A stretch of DNA of 22,630 nt, taken from RGIG5270 sp045657185. Lineage in GTDB: Bacteria; Verrucomicrobiota; Lentisphaeria; Victivallales; Victivallaceae. The notes under the pieces are model-generated. The model worked only from the letters and a program-made list of their open reading frames with translations, was not told where the DNA came from and searched no databases. The DNA lies in assembly GCA_045657185.1 (NCBI GenBank), contig JAZOSO010000072.1:1-22630 (forward strand), read 5' to 3'. Both the position numbers and the translations under genes were made by a program. The stretch's first letter is position 1. Each line of letters opens with the position of its first letter. Below, piece by piece: positions 7,377 through 15,138 of this stretch.

Positions 7377-9908
7377 ATGATGAATTTGAAGTTTTTTAAT
7401 GTTGCGCCTCATCTCCCCGAAGAATTGGCTTTTCTGGAAAAACTTTCAGGCAATATCTGGTGGTGCTGGCATCCGTCGGCAATAGAACTTTTTACCAAAA
7501 TTTCTCCGAATCTCTGGAAAGCAGTCGAATTTAATGCCAAAGATTTTTTGAGCAAAGTTCCACAGAGCCGTTTTGAAGAGCTTGCCAAAGATAAAGATTA
7601 TCTGCGTCTGCTCAAAAACGTTCAAGCCGAATTTGAAGCAGATGTTCCTGAAAATGAAGATGTTTCCAAACGCAAAATCGCATATTTTTCAATGGAATAC
7701 GGTATCCATGAAAGCATCCGTCTCTACTCCGGCGGCCTCGGTATTCTCTCCGGCGACCACCTGAAAGCCGCATCCGACCACAAACTCCCCATGATTGCTG
7801 TCGGGCTGCTTTACCGTCAGGGCTACTTCCGCCAATTTCTTGACCGCAACGGCTGGCAGATGGAGCGTTATCCCGAAAATGAACTGCACAATATGCCCAT
7901 GTCCCGTGCCAAAGATGCCAACGGAAATGAAATCCTCATAAGTATCAAGCTCATTGACCGTGAACTGTTTGCCGCAGTCTGGGTGCTTAATGTCGGCAAT
8001 GTCCCGCTGGTTCTCCTTGATACAGGCGTGGCGGAAAATCCGCCCGAATTCCGGGAAATAACCTGGCGTCTCTACGGCGGCGACAAAGTTATGCGTCTGC
8101 ATCAGGAGCTTCTGCTCGGCATCGGCGGCTACAAAGCTCTGACTGCACTCGGTTACGACCCTGCAGTCTGCCACATGAACGAAGGCCATGCGGCATTTCT
8201 GTCAGTTGCCCGTATTGAACACCTCGTTGCCAAAGGTTACAGTGCTGATGAAGCTCTGGAAATCGTCTGGCGCACCAATATTTTTACAACCCACACACCT
8301 GTTCCGGCAGGCAATGAAGTTTTTGATATCAACCTTGTCCGCCCTTATCTGCAAATCCTTGCCAAACCGACAGGGCTTGATGTTGACCGCATTATCCGCT
8401 GGGGTATTCCGATCGGCGAACGTGAACATGCTTCAGTTATGTCCATGACGGTTCTCGGATTGCGTCTTGCCAATTTCAGCAACGGTGTCAGCAAACTGCA
8501 CGGCGTTGTCGCCCGTGAGATGTGGAAACACCTCTGGCCGGGCAGAGCCATTGATGAAATTCCGATTACCAGCATTACCAACGGTGTACATATTCCGTCA
8601 TGGATTTCAGGCAGACTGCGCAACCTGCTTGACCACTATCTGAGCGGAATGTGGATGCGCAATCCTGATACTGCTGCTCTGCTTGAGGAAATCAATACGG
8701 TTCCTGACGAAGACTTGTGGATGACCCACGAAGTCGCCCGTCAGTCCATGATCCGCAAAACCCGTGCGCTTTTGCAGAATAAATTTCAGTTTGAAACCAA
8801 TAATGCCGATGTCAATATCAAAAACATTCTTGACCCCGGTGTTCTTACTATCGGTTTTGCCCGCCGTTTTGCCACTTACAAACGCGGTACTCTGCTGCTC
8901 AAAAACAAAGAGCGTCTGCTCAAAATCCTGCGCAATACCAAATGCCCTGTGCAGTTTGTTTTTGCCGGCAAAGCACACCCTGCGGATGACGGCGGCAAAC
9001 ATCTTATCCAGGACCTTATCAACTTTGCAAAAAGCGAAAATGTCCGCGACCGCTTCATTTTTGTTGAAGACTACGATATAACACTCGCCCGTCATCTCGT
9101 GCAGGGCGTTGATATATGGCTCAACACTCCGCGCCGTCCGATGGAGGCATCCGGAACAAGCGGCATGAAAGCCGCCGTCAACGGTGCTTTGAACTGCAGT
9201 ATTCTTGACGGCTGGTGGGATGAGGCTTATGAACCCGATACCGGCTGGGCAATTCCCGGCAACAGCAATTTCTCAAGCGAGGATGATATTGACAATTTTG
9301 AATCACAGTCACTTTTCCATGTCCTTGAAAGTGAAATAATTCCCTGCTATTATGAGCGTGTCGGCGGCGATATCCCCACCCGCTGGGTCAAAAAGATGAA
9401 AGCCTCAATCGCTATGGCTGTCAGCAAATTTTCTTCATGGCGCATGGTCAAAGATTACAACGAAATGTTTTATCTCAATGCAAAAAATCTTTATGAAAAC
9501 CTCATTGCAGACAACGGCAAACGCGCCAAAGAGATTGTCAATCAGAAAAAACGGCTTGCCGCTCATTTCAACAATATCTATGTCCATGAACCCGTTATTG
9601 AATGTGATATGAATAAACTTCATGTCGGCGAACAATTCAATGTCAAACTCAATGTCTATCTCGGAGAAATGTCTCCTGAAGAAGTTACAGTTGAGGCTTA
9701 CTTCGGTCATATTGACAACCACAATGAGATAATCAGTTCTTTCAGTGAAAAGATGAATATGGTCTCCGACCTCGGAAACGGCAATTACATGTACGAATGT
9801 ACAATTACCTGCAAAGCCGGAGGCCGTTTCGGCATAACTGCCCGTGTCACACCTGCCGGAGATGACTGGAAAAACAGCGTTCCCGGTTTTATGGCATGGC
9901 CCAGATAA
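7377..9908 (+). CDS. glgP: alpha-glucan (glycogen) phosphorylase, DUF3417-type
   Basis: Releases glucose-1-phosphate from glycogen or maltodextrin, using pyridoxal phosphate. The 843-residue protein belongs to the GT35 branch that carries an N-terminal DUF3417 region (NIWWWCWHPSA-like, residues 24-36), not to the classical E. coli GlgP/MalP branch. Then follow AYFSMEYGIHES and YSGGLGILSGDH in the active-site half. The PLP lysine is K598 in EASGTSGMKAAVNGAL. LDGWWDEAYEPDTGWAIPG is also typical of this branch. The last 110 residues are a beta-rich tail ending GFMAWPR. Two ATGs occur in a row (7377, 7380) after AAGGAG; either may be used. The gene is monocistronic, with a strong hairpin after it. 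Confidence 0.95.
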   Translation: MMNLKFFNVAPHLPEELAFLEKLSGNIWWCWHPSAIELFTKISPNLWKAVEFNAKDFLSKVPQSRFEELAKDKDYLRLLKNVQAEFEADVPENEDVSKRKIAYFSMEYGIHESIRLYSGGLGILSGDHLKAASDHKLPMIAVGLLYRQGYFRQFLDRNGWQMERYPENELHNMPMSRAKDANGNEILISIKLIDRELFAAVWVLNVGNVPLVLLDTGVAENPPEFREITWRLYGGDKVMRLHQELLLGIGGYKALTALGYDPAVCHMNEGHAAFLSVARIEHLVAKGYSADEALEIVWRTNIFTTHTPVPAGNEVFDINLVRPYLQILAKPTGLDVDRIIRWGIPIGEREHASVMSMTVLGLRLANFSNGVSKLHGVVAREMWKHLWPGRAIDEIPITSITNGVHIPSWISGRLRNLLDHYLSGMWMRNPDTAALLEEINTVPDEDLWMTHEVARQSMIRKTRALLQNKFQFETNNADVNIKNILDPGVLTIGFARRFATYKRGTLLLKNKERLLKILRNTKCPVQFVFAGKAHPADDGGKHLIQDLINFAKSENVRDRFIFVEDYDITLARHLVQGVDIWLNTPRRPMEASGTSGMKAAVNGALNCSILDGWWDEAYEPDTGWAIPGNSNFSSEDDIDNFESQSLFHVLESEIIPCYYERVGGDIPTRWVKKMKASIAMAVSKFSSWRMVKDYNEMFYLNAKNLYENLIADNGKRAKEIVNQKKRLAAHFNNIYVHEPVIECDMNKLHVGEQFNVKLNVYLGEMSPEEVTVEAYFGHIDNHNEIISSFSEKMNMVSDLGNGNYMYECTITCKAGGRFGITARVTPAGDDWKNSVPGFMAWPR

Positions 9909-9918
9909 TTCCGGCACT

Positions 9919-9963
9919 GCAGTATCCGCTTTTGATTGACAAATCAGCGGATACTGCCTTGTT
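9919..9963 (+). terminator. rho-independent terminator of glgP
   Basis: GCAGTATCCGCT (9919-9930) and AGCGGATACTGC (9946-9957) form a perfect 12-bp stem, loop 15 bases. CTTGTTTCTG follows, a modest T-rich tail. It begins 10 bases after the glgP stop. Confidence 0.75.
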
Positions 9964-9980
9964 TCTGTCATAAAATTTAC

Positions 9981-10050
9981 AAAAAAGCCATTTTTTTTCA
10001 AAAAAAAATCTTTTTACTCTTGATAAGAGCAAAGTTTGTATTATCTTATA
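9981..10050 (+). promoter_or_regulatory. A-tract-containing promoter region of the seven-gene operon
   Basis: Runs A6 (9981-9986), T8 (9991-9998), A9 (10000-10008) and T5 (10011-10015) are spaced by 9-11 bases, so they are helically phased and could serve as bent DNA or an UP element. TTGATA at 10020-10025 is a candidate -35. The -10 is uncertain: TATTAT (10039) is too close and CTTATA (10045-10050) gives a 19-base spacer. An inverted repeat, CTCTT-gat-AAGAG (10017-10029), overlaps the -35 and could be an operator. Confidence 0.4.
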
Positions 10051-10091
10051 GCATGTTCAAATATCTTTTAACCCTAAGGAATATTATTATC

Positions 10092-10799
10092 ATGAAAAAA
10101 ATTTTTGCTGCTTTTGTTTTCGCCCTCGTATCTGTTGCCGCATTTGCAAATCCGTGGAGCTATCACGGCCCCAAACGCGATATCGTTTCTCTGGTTGTAA
10201 CAGCCAATTACGAGAAGCCCCGTCTGCTCGCTGAATTGATTCAGGTTGAGAGCCGTCAGCCCTTTCTGCTGCTGCCCGCAGGCGATGAAGGAAATATTTA
10301 TTTCTGCCCGCCCCGCCACCTCGGCAACCCCAAATTTGTCGGCCGTCAGAAACTCGGTCAGGTAATTGCTTTTATCGCTCCCAAACAGATTATTGTCCTC
10401 GGCAATGAACGTTATGTTCCCGCATCTTACGTTGCAGAATTGCGCAAAGTTGCTCCTGTTTTCGTAGTCAATGCCGCAAGTTGGGAACAGGCAGCTGAAA
10501 TGGTTGCCCCCATGCTTAATTTGAGCAAACTTCCCCGCAGCTACCGCAAACTGAGCGCACAGCTTGAATCCGGCAGACTTTACATCCCCAAACAGAAAGA
10601 ACAGTCTGCTGAAACCAATGAAGTCATCCTTACCGACAAAGCAGCAGAAAAAGATTCCACTGTTGCCGAAGAACCCGTTTTCCGTTCCCCCAAAAAGAAA
10701 GCTCCTGCAAAAAAATCAAAAGAACAGTATCCTGCTTTTGATGCAGATGAAAAACCTGCCAAAGGCGCAAAGAGTGCTGATATAGCTCCTCTGGCATAA
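10092..10799 (+). CDS. secreted protein with CW_binding_2-like fold pattern, unknown function
   Basis: The 235-residue product starts with a clear signal peptide (MKKIFAAFVFALVSVAAFA, cut before N20). The body (about 25-150) has alternating strands and helices: QPFLLLPAGDEGNIYF, then KQIIVLGNERYVPASYVAELRK and VVNAASWEQAAEMVAPML. This order (PFLLL, IIVLG...V..S....L.., then xAA) resembles the putative cell-wall binding repeat 2, a weak similarity by eye only. Residues 165-235 are a Lys/Ala/Glu/Ser-rich low-complexity tail. The frame is open further upstream, but the ATG at 10092 is chosen because the signal peptide starts there; AAGGAA is about 12 bases upstream. It is the first gene of the operon, followed by a permease 17 bases on. 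Confidence 0.7.
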   Translation: MKKIFAAFVFALVSVAAFANPWSYHGPKRDIVSLVVTANYEKPRLLAELIQVESRQPFLLLPAGDEGNIYFCPPRHLGNPKFVGRQKLGQVIAFIAPKQIIVLGNERYVPASYVAELRKVAPVFVVNAASWEQAAEMVAPMLNLSKLPRSYRKLSAQLESGRLYIPKQKEQSAETNEVILTDKAAEKDSTVAEEPVFRSPKKKAPAKKSKEQYPAFDADEKPAKGAKSADIAPLA

Positions 10800-10816
10800 A
10801 AAAATTGAGGTGATTT

Positions 10817-11779
10817 ATGCTGTCATTTTTCAGAATTGCACGCAATACATTTCTGGAGTCTGTCCGTGAACCGATTTTCTTCATTATGCTGTATTGCTCA
10901 TTTTTCATCATCGGCAACATGCCGGGACTGACCCTGTTTGTCTTTTTCCAGCAGTTGAAAATGGTCATTGACAGTTCGCTTGCCGCAACAATGGTCGGAG
11001 GCATGCTTATTCTGACGCTGAGTGCCGGCAATACCGTCGGCAGGGAAATGCGCAACGGAACGGTTCTTTTGCTGATGTCAAAACCTGTACCGCGCTATAT
11101 TTTCATATCCGCCAAAATTTGCGGTATTATTTTTACCGGCGCAGTATTCTGTTTCCTATGCAATATGGCAACATTTATTTCAGTTTTTACCGCCAGTGAC
11201 CAGTTCTGGTTCAATACATGGACTTATGTAGGATTTTTCGTAGCAATATTCATCGCTGCAGTATTCGGCCTTTTTATGAACTTCTGGCGCAACAGCTCAT
11301 TTTCGGAAATGACCGTCAAGGCGGCATTGGTTATTCTGCCTGTTATGGCAATTGTCTGCCGTATTTTCTGTGAAAAACCCGAAGTTTCTCTGCCCAATGT
11401 AAGTTCAGCTATGGTACTGGTGTTTTTCAGCGTTGCGATAATGGGAACACTGGCAGTTATCTTTGCTGTCAAATTTGATGTTGTTGCCAATCTGGTACTC
11501 TGTTCTGTAATGTTTTTTGCAGGACTTATGTCAAACTACCTTTTCAATCCCTCGGAACCCAAAGGCAATGTTGTGCTTGACACACTGTCTGACTTTTTCT
11601 ATTCAGTATTGCCCAACTGGCAGTATTTCTGGATGGCGGACTCTGTTGCGCTCGGCCGTGTTATTCCCGGGATATATCTCATTCACAGTTTGGGCTATAC
11701 ACTGCTTTATATCGTAATTTGCAGTTTGTGGGCAATGGCACTGTTCCACACTTGCGAAATAGCCAAAGATGCCCGTTAA
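10817..11779 (+). CDS. ABC-2-type transporter permease, no ATPase adjacent
   Basis: Integral membrane protein of 320 residues with about six or seven hydrophobic segments. The signature of ABC-2 permeases is in residues 74-100: GREMRNGTVLLLMSKPVPRY, followed by a helix starting FISAKICG; the phrase E-x-x-x-GT...L-x-KPV-x-R is typical of the NosY/GldF-like group. The protein starts SFFRIARNTFLESVREPIF, also typical. GAGGTG stands five bases before the ATG. No ABC ATPase lies within this window, so the partner must be elsewhere. The preceding secreted protein may be its periplasmic companion, an inference from the 17-base spacing only. Confidence 0.85.
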   Translation: MLSFFRIARNTFLESVREPIFFIMLYCSFFIIGNMPGLTLFVFFQQLKMVIDSSLAATMVGGMLILTLSAGNTVGREMRNGTVLLLMSKPVPRYIFISAKICGIIFTGAVFCFLCNMATFISVFTASDQFWFNTWTYVGFFVAIFIAAVFGLFMNFWRNSSFSEMTVKAALVILPVMAIVCRIFCEKPEVSLPNVSSAMVLVFFSVAIMGTLAVIFAVKFDVVANLVLCSVMFFAGLMSNYLFNPSEPKGNVVLDTLSDFFYSVLPNWQYFWMADSVALGRVIPGIYLIHSLGYTLLYIVICSLWAMALFHTCEIAKDAR

Positions 11780-11801
11780 GTATTGAAAGTTTAATCAAAT
11801 T

Positions 11802-12041
11802 ATGTCACAGGAAATTTCCCGCGGCAAATCGCCGATTTTCAAAAAAAACACCACCGACGGTGAAATGCAGATGTTCTGTCCTGAATGCAGAGAAGAAATT
11901 GAAGCCGTTGATGTGGAGAGTTATTTGCACTGTCCTTTCTGCAACTGTATTCTCAAGCAGGATGATGAATTTGATGATTTTCTGCTTGAAGGCGTAGCAA
12001 AAGCATGGATTGCCAAACACAGCCGCAGCAGTAAAGGATGA
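11802..12041 (+). CDS. small zinc-ribbon protein
   Basis: A 79-residue protein with one zinc ribbon: C26-P-E-C29 and C44-P-F-C47 (with C49 close by), separated by 14 residues. The rest is short: a basic N-terminus and a tail rich in acidic residues (QDDEFDDFLLEG) then AKAWIAKHSRSS. Four cysteines in two CxxC knuckles indicate zinc binding; the function is not known. The ribosome site is weak (GAAAG 12 bases upstream). The stop at 12041 is two bases before the next ATG, so translation of the formyltransferase is probably coupled to it. Confidence 0.8.
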   Translation: MSQEISRGKSPIFKKNTTDGEMQMFCPECREEIEAVDVESYLHCPFCNCILKQDDEFDDFLLEGVAKAWIAKHSRSSKG

Positions 12042-12043
12042 TT

Positions 12044-12889
12044 ATGAAGAAAAAAACGATTATTATGTTAAGCGGTACCGGCAGTAATGCTGAAGCTCTG
12101 CTGGAATACAGTTGCCGCCCTGATTGCGGTTTTGAAGTTTCCGCGCTTTTCACTGACCGCCCTGACCGTTGCCGCGCTCTTGAGATCGGCAAAAAATTCA
12201 ATAAAGAAGTCTTGCAGCTTGACATTTTTGAATATTACAAAAATCACGGAGAAAAAGGCATCGGACTTATCAATGAACGGCGCAATCAGCTCCGCGACCA
12301 ATGGACACTTGAAGTTGAAAAAGTCATTGACAATGCGGGATACCGTCCCGATTTTCTGCTGCTTGCAGGTTTTGAACCTTTAAGCAATATTACAAAAGAT
12401 TTTGTGACTCTGAATGTTCACCCCGGCGATTTGACTGTTGAACGCAACGGCAAACGTTTTCTCAACGGACTTGCGCTCAAGCCGATTGAGCTTGCCATAC
12501 TTGAAGAGTTTCCGCATCTCAAATCCAGCGTAATCATCGCACAGCCCTACACCGGAAAAGATGAAGATGTTGACTCAGGTCCGCTTCTCGGCATTTCCAA
12601 ACCGATGAAAATTGATTTTATGGGCTATACGCTTGATGAACTGCGAACTGCTGATGCCTCACGCCCTGCAAAACGCCCCAAAGGTTATACGGATATTTTG
12701 CATGAAGTTGCAGAACACAATCAGAATTTGCTTAAAAAATGCGGAGACCATGTAATTTTCCCGCAAGCGGCGGATGATTTTGCCAAGGGACTTTTTGACA
12801 TCCGCAACGGCAGAATTTTTTATTGCGGCAATGCGGTAAAAACAGTTGAGTACAGCCCTGACAGTAAAATCCCCGTAGCGGAGGATTGA
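12044..12889 (+). CDS. PurN-like formyltransferase-superfamily protein, substrate unknown
   Basis: Formyltransferase fold of the GAR-transformylase (PurN) type. Visible: the N-terminal phosphate loop SGTGSNAEALLEY (9-21), PDFLLLAGFEPL (about 105-116), then N124 and H126 in LNVHPGDLT, and D177 in VDSGPLLG. These correspond to the catalytic Asn, His and Asp of PurN. It departs from PurN by HPG instead of HPS, an added stretch (GIGLINERRNQLRDQWTLEVEKV), and a C-terminal extension of about 70 residues; length 281 against about 210. PurT in the same window can already formylate GAR, so this enzyme may act on another amine. The ATG at 12044 follows AAAGGA by five bases; an upstream ATG at 12038 overlaps the previous stop. 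Confidence 0.8.
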   Translation: MKKKTIIMLSGTGSNAEALLEYSCRPDCGFEVSALFTDRPDRCRALEIGKKFNKEVLQLDIFEYYKNHGEKGIGLINERRNQLRDQWTLEVEKVIDNAGYRPDFLLLAGFEPLSNITKDFVTLNVHPGDLTVERNGKRFLNGLALKPIELAILEEFPHLKSSVIIAQPYTGKDEDVDSGPLLGISKPMKIDFMGYTLDELRTADASRPAKRPKGYTDILHEVAEHNQNLLKKCGDHVIFPQAADDFAKGLFDIRNGRIFYCGNAVKTVEYSPDSKIPVAED

Positions 12890-12890
12890 T

Positions 12891-13355
12891 ATGAAAAGCA
12901 ATGCCATGCGTCTTCTGGAGGAGAATTCAATTCCGTTTATCCCGCATGAATACGATATTTCTGACGGAGAAATCGACGGACGCTCCATAGCACGGAAACT
13001 CGGCAAAAGTACAGATGAGGTTTTCAAAACTCTGGTGACTCAGTCGCCGGATAATGAATATTATGTCTTTGTCGTTCCCGCCTCAGGAGAACTCAACTTG
13101 AAAAAAGCCGCGAAAGCCGCTAAAGTCAAGTCAATCGAAATGATTCCGCTCAAAAAACTTCTGCCGCTTACAGGATATGTTCACGGCGGCTGTTCTCCCG
13201 TCGGAATGAAAAAGAAATTCCCGACCTTCATTGATGAAACGGCAATACTTTTTGACCGCATGTTCGTCTCCGGCGGTTATGTCGGATTAAATCTTGAAAT
13301 AGCCCCGGAAGACCTTGCGGGATTTGTTGAGGCCGAATTTGCGGATATAATTTGA
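12891..13355 (+). CDS. ybaK: Cys-tRNA(Pro)/Cys-tRNA(Cys) deacylase YbaK
   Basis: YbaK/EbsC proteins hydrolyse mischarged Cys-tRNA(Pro) in trans. The 154 residues match the family length and order: AMRLLEENSIPFIPHEYD at the start, the conserved lysine K46 in EVFKTLV, VPASGELNLKKAAKA, and the loop TGYVHGGCSPVGMKKKFP, ending with FVSGGYVGLNLEIAPEDL. A GGAGG is six bases before the ATG. The gene follows the formyltransferase stop by one base and lies in an operon otherwise made of envelope and RNA-modification genes. Confidence 0.94.
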   Translation: MKSNAMRLLEENSIPFIPHEYDISDGEIDGRSIARKLGKSTDEVFKTLVTQSPDNEYYVFVVPASGELNLKKAAKAAKVKSIEMIPLKKLLPLTGYVHGGCSPVGMKKKFPTFIDETAILFDRMFVSGGYVGLNLEIAPEDLAGFVEAEFADII

Positions 13356-13365
13356 AAGGAAAATT

Positions 13366-13788
13366 ATGAAAAGGATTTTATTTGCACTTTGTATGATGCT
13401 TTTGCTTGCAGGCTGCGTAACAAGCACAGTAAAACCAATCAGAGAATACAAAGAATTTTCAAAAATGACTCCCGCAGGCAATATGGTTGTTGCAGATATT
13501 GAGGGGACAAATTATACATCATACCTTTTCGGCGTCTTTCCGCTCGTCGGCGGCAGCTGGGGCAGACCCAATTCATCACAATACAACATGTATCAGGACA
13601 CTGTTTCCAACCGCAAAATTCACTATATGATGAATTGGTATGCAACCAAAGTTATGAAATCCGACGGCATTGAAAATCTGCAAATTGTCAGAGATACTAT
13701 CGGTTGGCCTACCTTGTGGATAGTCAGCTGGCGTACTGTTCACGCTTCCGCTCAAGTTGTTAAACATCGCCCGAAAGCTGCCAAGTGA
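13366..13788 (+). CDS. putative lipoprotein, unknown function
   Basis: A 140-residue protein with a lipoprotein signal: basic MKR, hydrophobic core, lipobox LLAGC with the lipidated C17. After a short linker comes KEFSKMTPAGNMVVADIEGTNY, then a compact domain with VFPLVGGSWGRP, KIHYMMNWYATKVMKSDG and IENLQIVRDTIGWPTLWIVSW. The pattern (a hydrophobic ...LFG-x-xPL-x-GG... followed by a helix with many M/T) resembles small bacterial lipoproteins that include a TRASH- or TRL-like fold, but I cannot name a family. AAAGGA precedes the ATG by five bases. The 3' end overlaps the next gene by four bases (GTGA), implying coupling. Confidence 0.8.
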   Translation: MKRILFALCMMLLLAGCVTSTVKPIREYKEFSKMTPAGNMVVADIEGTNYTSYLFGVFPLVGGSWGRPNSSQYNMYQDTVSNRKIHYMMNWYATKVMKSDGIENLQIVRDTIGWPTLWIVSWRTVHASAQVVKHRPKAAK

Positions 13789-14723
13789 GTGTCTTTGACG
13801 GATTCAAGCCGCACCTCGGCGAACGCAAAATAAATTCTTCTGTCCGTATGGAACAGGAGACGATGATGCTGTCGGATTACCTTGCATTGCGTTTTACTTA
13901 TCGTACTCGCAATGAATGGCTTACAGAAATAAAGCTCGGCCATTTTCTCCTTGAAAATGTGCGTATCAGTGAAGATATCGCAATCGTCAATAATCAGCAG
14001 CTTACTTATGAATTTGCCGTCAAAGACGAGCCTGAATGTGATTTGACTTATAAACTGCTCGGCATGGATGATAATTTTATTTGCGTTGCCAAAAGCGGCA
14101 ATCTGCCGACACATCCTGCAGGGCGGTATTACAAAAATACTTTATGGTATATACTGCAAAGAGATTTCGGCGCATGCGCACCCGTAAGCCGTTTGGACAG
14201 AGAAACTTCCGGGGTTATACTTTTTGCCCGCACCCATGACGCCGCCGGATTTTCAAGTCAAAATCCCATGCAGAAAAAATATCATGTAATTGTGCATGGC
14301 AAATTCCCTGAATTCCTTGATGCCGACGGATTTATTATGCACGATAAACAAAGTTTGATACGCAAAAAAAGACATTTTTCATTCAATCATGCAGACGATA
14401 CTGCATGTGAAACATGCCATACCGTTTTCAAAAGACTTGCTTTCAATAATAATTTGTCGCTCCTTGAAGCTGAACTGAAAACAGGCCGCACGCATCAGAT
14501 ACGCGCGACCTGCTCAAGTCTGGGATACCCCGTTGCCGGGGATAAAATGTACGGGCCGGATGAAAATATTTTTCTCCGTTTCATTGACGGCAAAATGACA
14601 GCTGATGATACTGCCAAACTTATTTATCCGCGGCAGGCACTTCATGCTTATTCACTGCGTTTTACTGCTCCTGACGGGACTGAAAAAATATTTACCGCCG
14701 ATTTTGAATTTGATATAAACTGA
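13785..14723 (+). CDS. RluA-family pseudouridine synthase
   Basis: Isomerises uridine to pseudouridine in rRNA or tRNA; the exact site cannot be told. The N-terminal part (about 20-75) is an S4-like RNA-binding domain (LSDYLALRFTYRTRNEWL). The catalytic motif is SRLDRETSGVILFART with the nucleophile D138. GRTHQIRATCSSLGYPVAGD completes the family core. Length 312 is usual. Start choice: GTG at 13785 overlaps the lipoprotein stop and retains the strand before the S4 domain (INSSVRMEQ); the alternative ATG at 13866 has a strong AGGAG six bases before it but would trim that strand. I prefer GTG, with moderate certainty. The 3' end is 10 bases from a converging gene. Confidence 0.92.
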   Translation: MSVFDGFKPHLGERKINSSVRMEQETMMLSDYLALRFTYRTRNEWLTEIKLGHFLLENVRISEDIAIVNNQQLTYEFAVKDEPECDLTYKLLGMDDNFICVAKSGNLPTHPAGRYYKNTLWYILQRDFGACAPVSRLDRETSGVILFARTHDAAGFSSQNPMQKKYHVIVHGKFPEFLDADGFIMHDKQSLIRKKRHFSFNHADDTACETCHTVFKRLAFNNNLSLLEAELKTGRTHQIRATCSSLGYPVAGDKMYGPDENIFLRFIDGKMTADDTAKLIYPRQALHAYSLRFTAPDGTEKIFTADFEFDIN

Positions 14724-14733
14724 AAATCATCTG

Positions 14734-15108
14734 TTATTTTGCGCTCAAAAGCTCAAAACTTTCCATATAAGCCACTGACGGCAGATTTACACCGAAATCG
14801 TCTCCGGGTTCAATTTTTTCAGGGTCATCTTTGAAATAGAGTTCGTTTTCGATATCAGAAACGCCGATGCGTTTCAGCAATTCACGCTCGCTTGAGGCAT
14901 TGATATTCAAAACAAAAATATCTTCAACTCCTGCCTCAAGCAAATCAGCTTTTTTAATGATATCAGAGGCAACCGCATCTTCATCATCAAGGAAATAAAG
15001 CTGTATTTTATTGACGATACCGTTCTGAAAATCCGCCGCCGAAATAAGCACTCCGTCATTTTTCAATACTTCGTATGCTTTTTCCGCCAATTTTTCCGCA
15101 AGTTTCAT
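14734..15108 (-). CDS. hypothetical acidic protein
   Basis: Not recognised. A 124-residue soluble protein rich in Asp, Glu and Leu, without signal peptide or membrane segment. It opens with an amphipathic helix (KLAEKLAEKAYEVLKNDG), then alternating strands (VNKIQLYFLDDEDAV, VEDIFVLNIN) and helices, and ends FGVNLPSVAYMESFELLSAK. It follows the EamA gene by 30 bases, with AAAGG before the ATG, so it is the last gene of that operon. Its stop lies 10 bases from the stop of the converging pseudouridine synthase gene. Confidence 0.75.
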   Translation of the reverse strand: MKLAEKLAEKAYEVLKNDGVLISAADFQNGIVNKIQLYFLDDEDAVASDIIKKADLLEAGVEDIFVLNINASSERELLKRIGVSDIENELYFKDDPEKIEPGDDFGVNLPSVAYMESFELLSAK

Positions 15109-15138
15109 AATTTACCTTTCTGTTTAAATGGCAGGTTT

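Noticed and set aside
9435..10001. Minus-strand frame of 188 codons over the end of glgP
   Set aside because: It overlaps the well-supported C-terminal part of glgP and its terminator and has no ribosome site worth noting.
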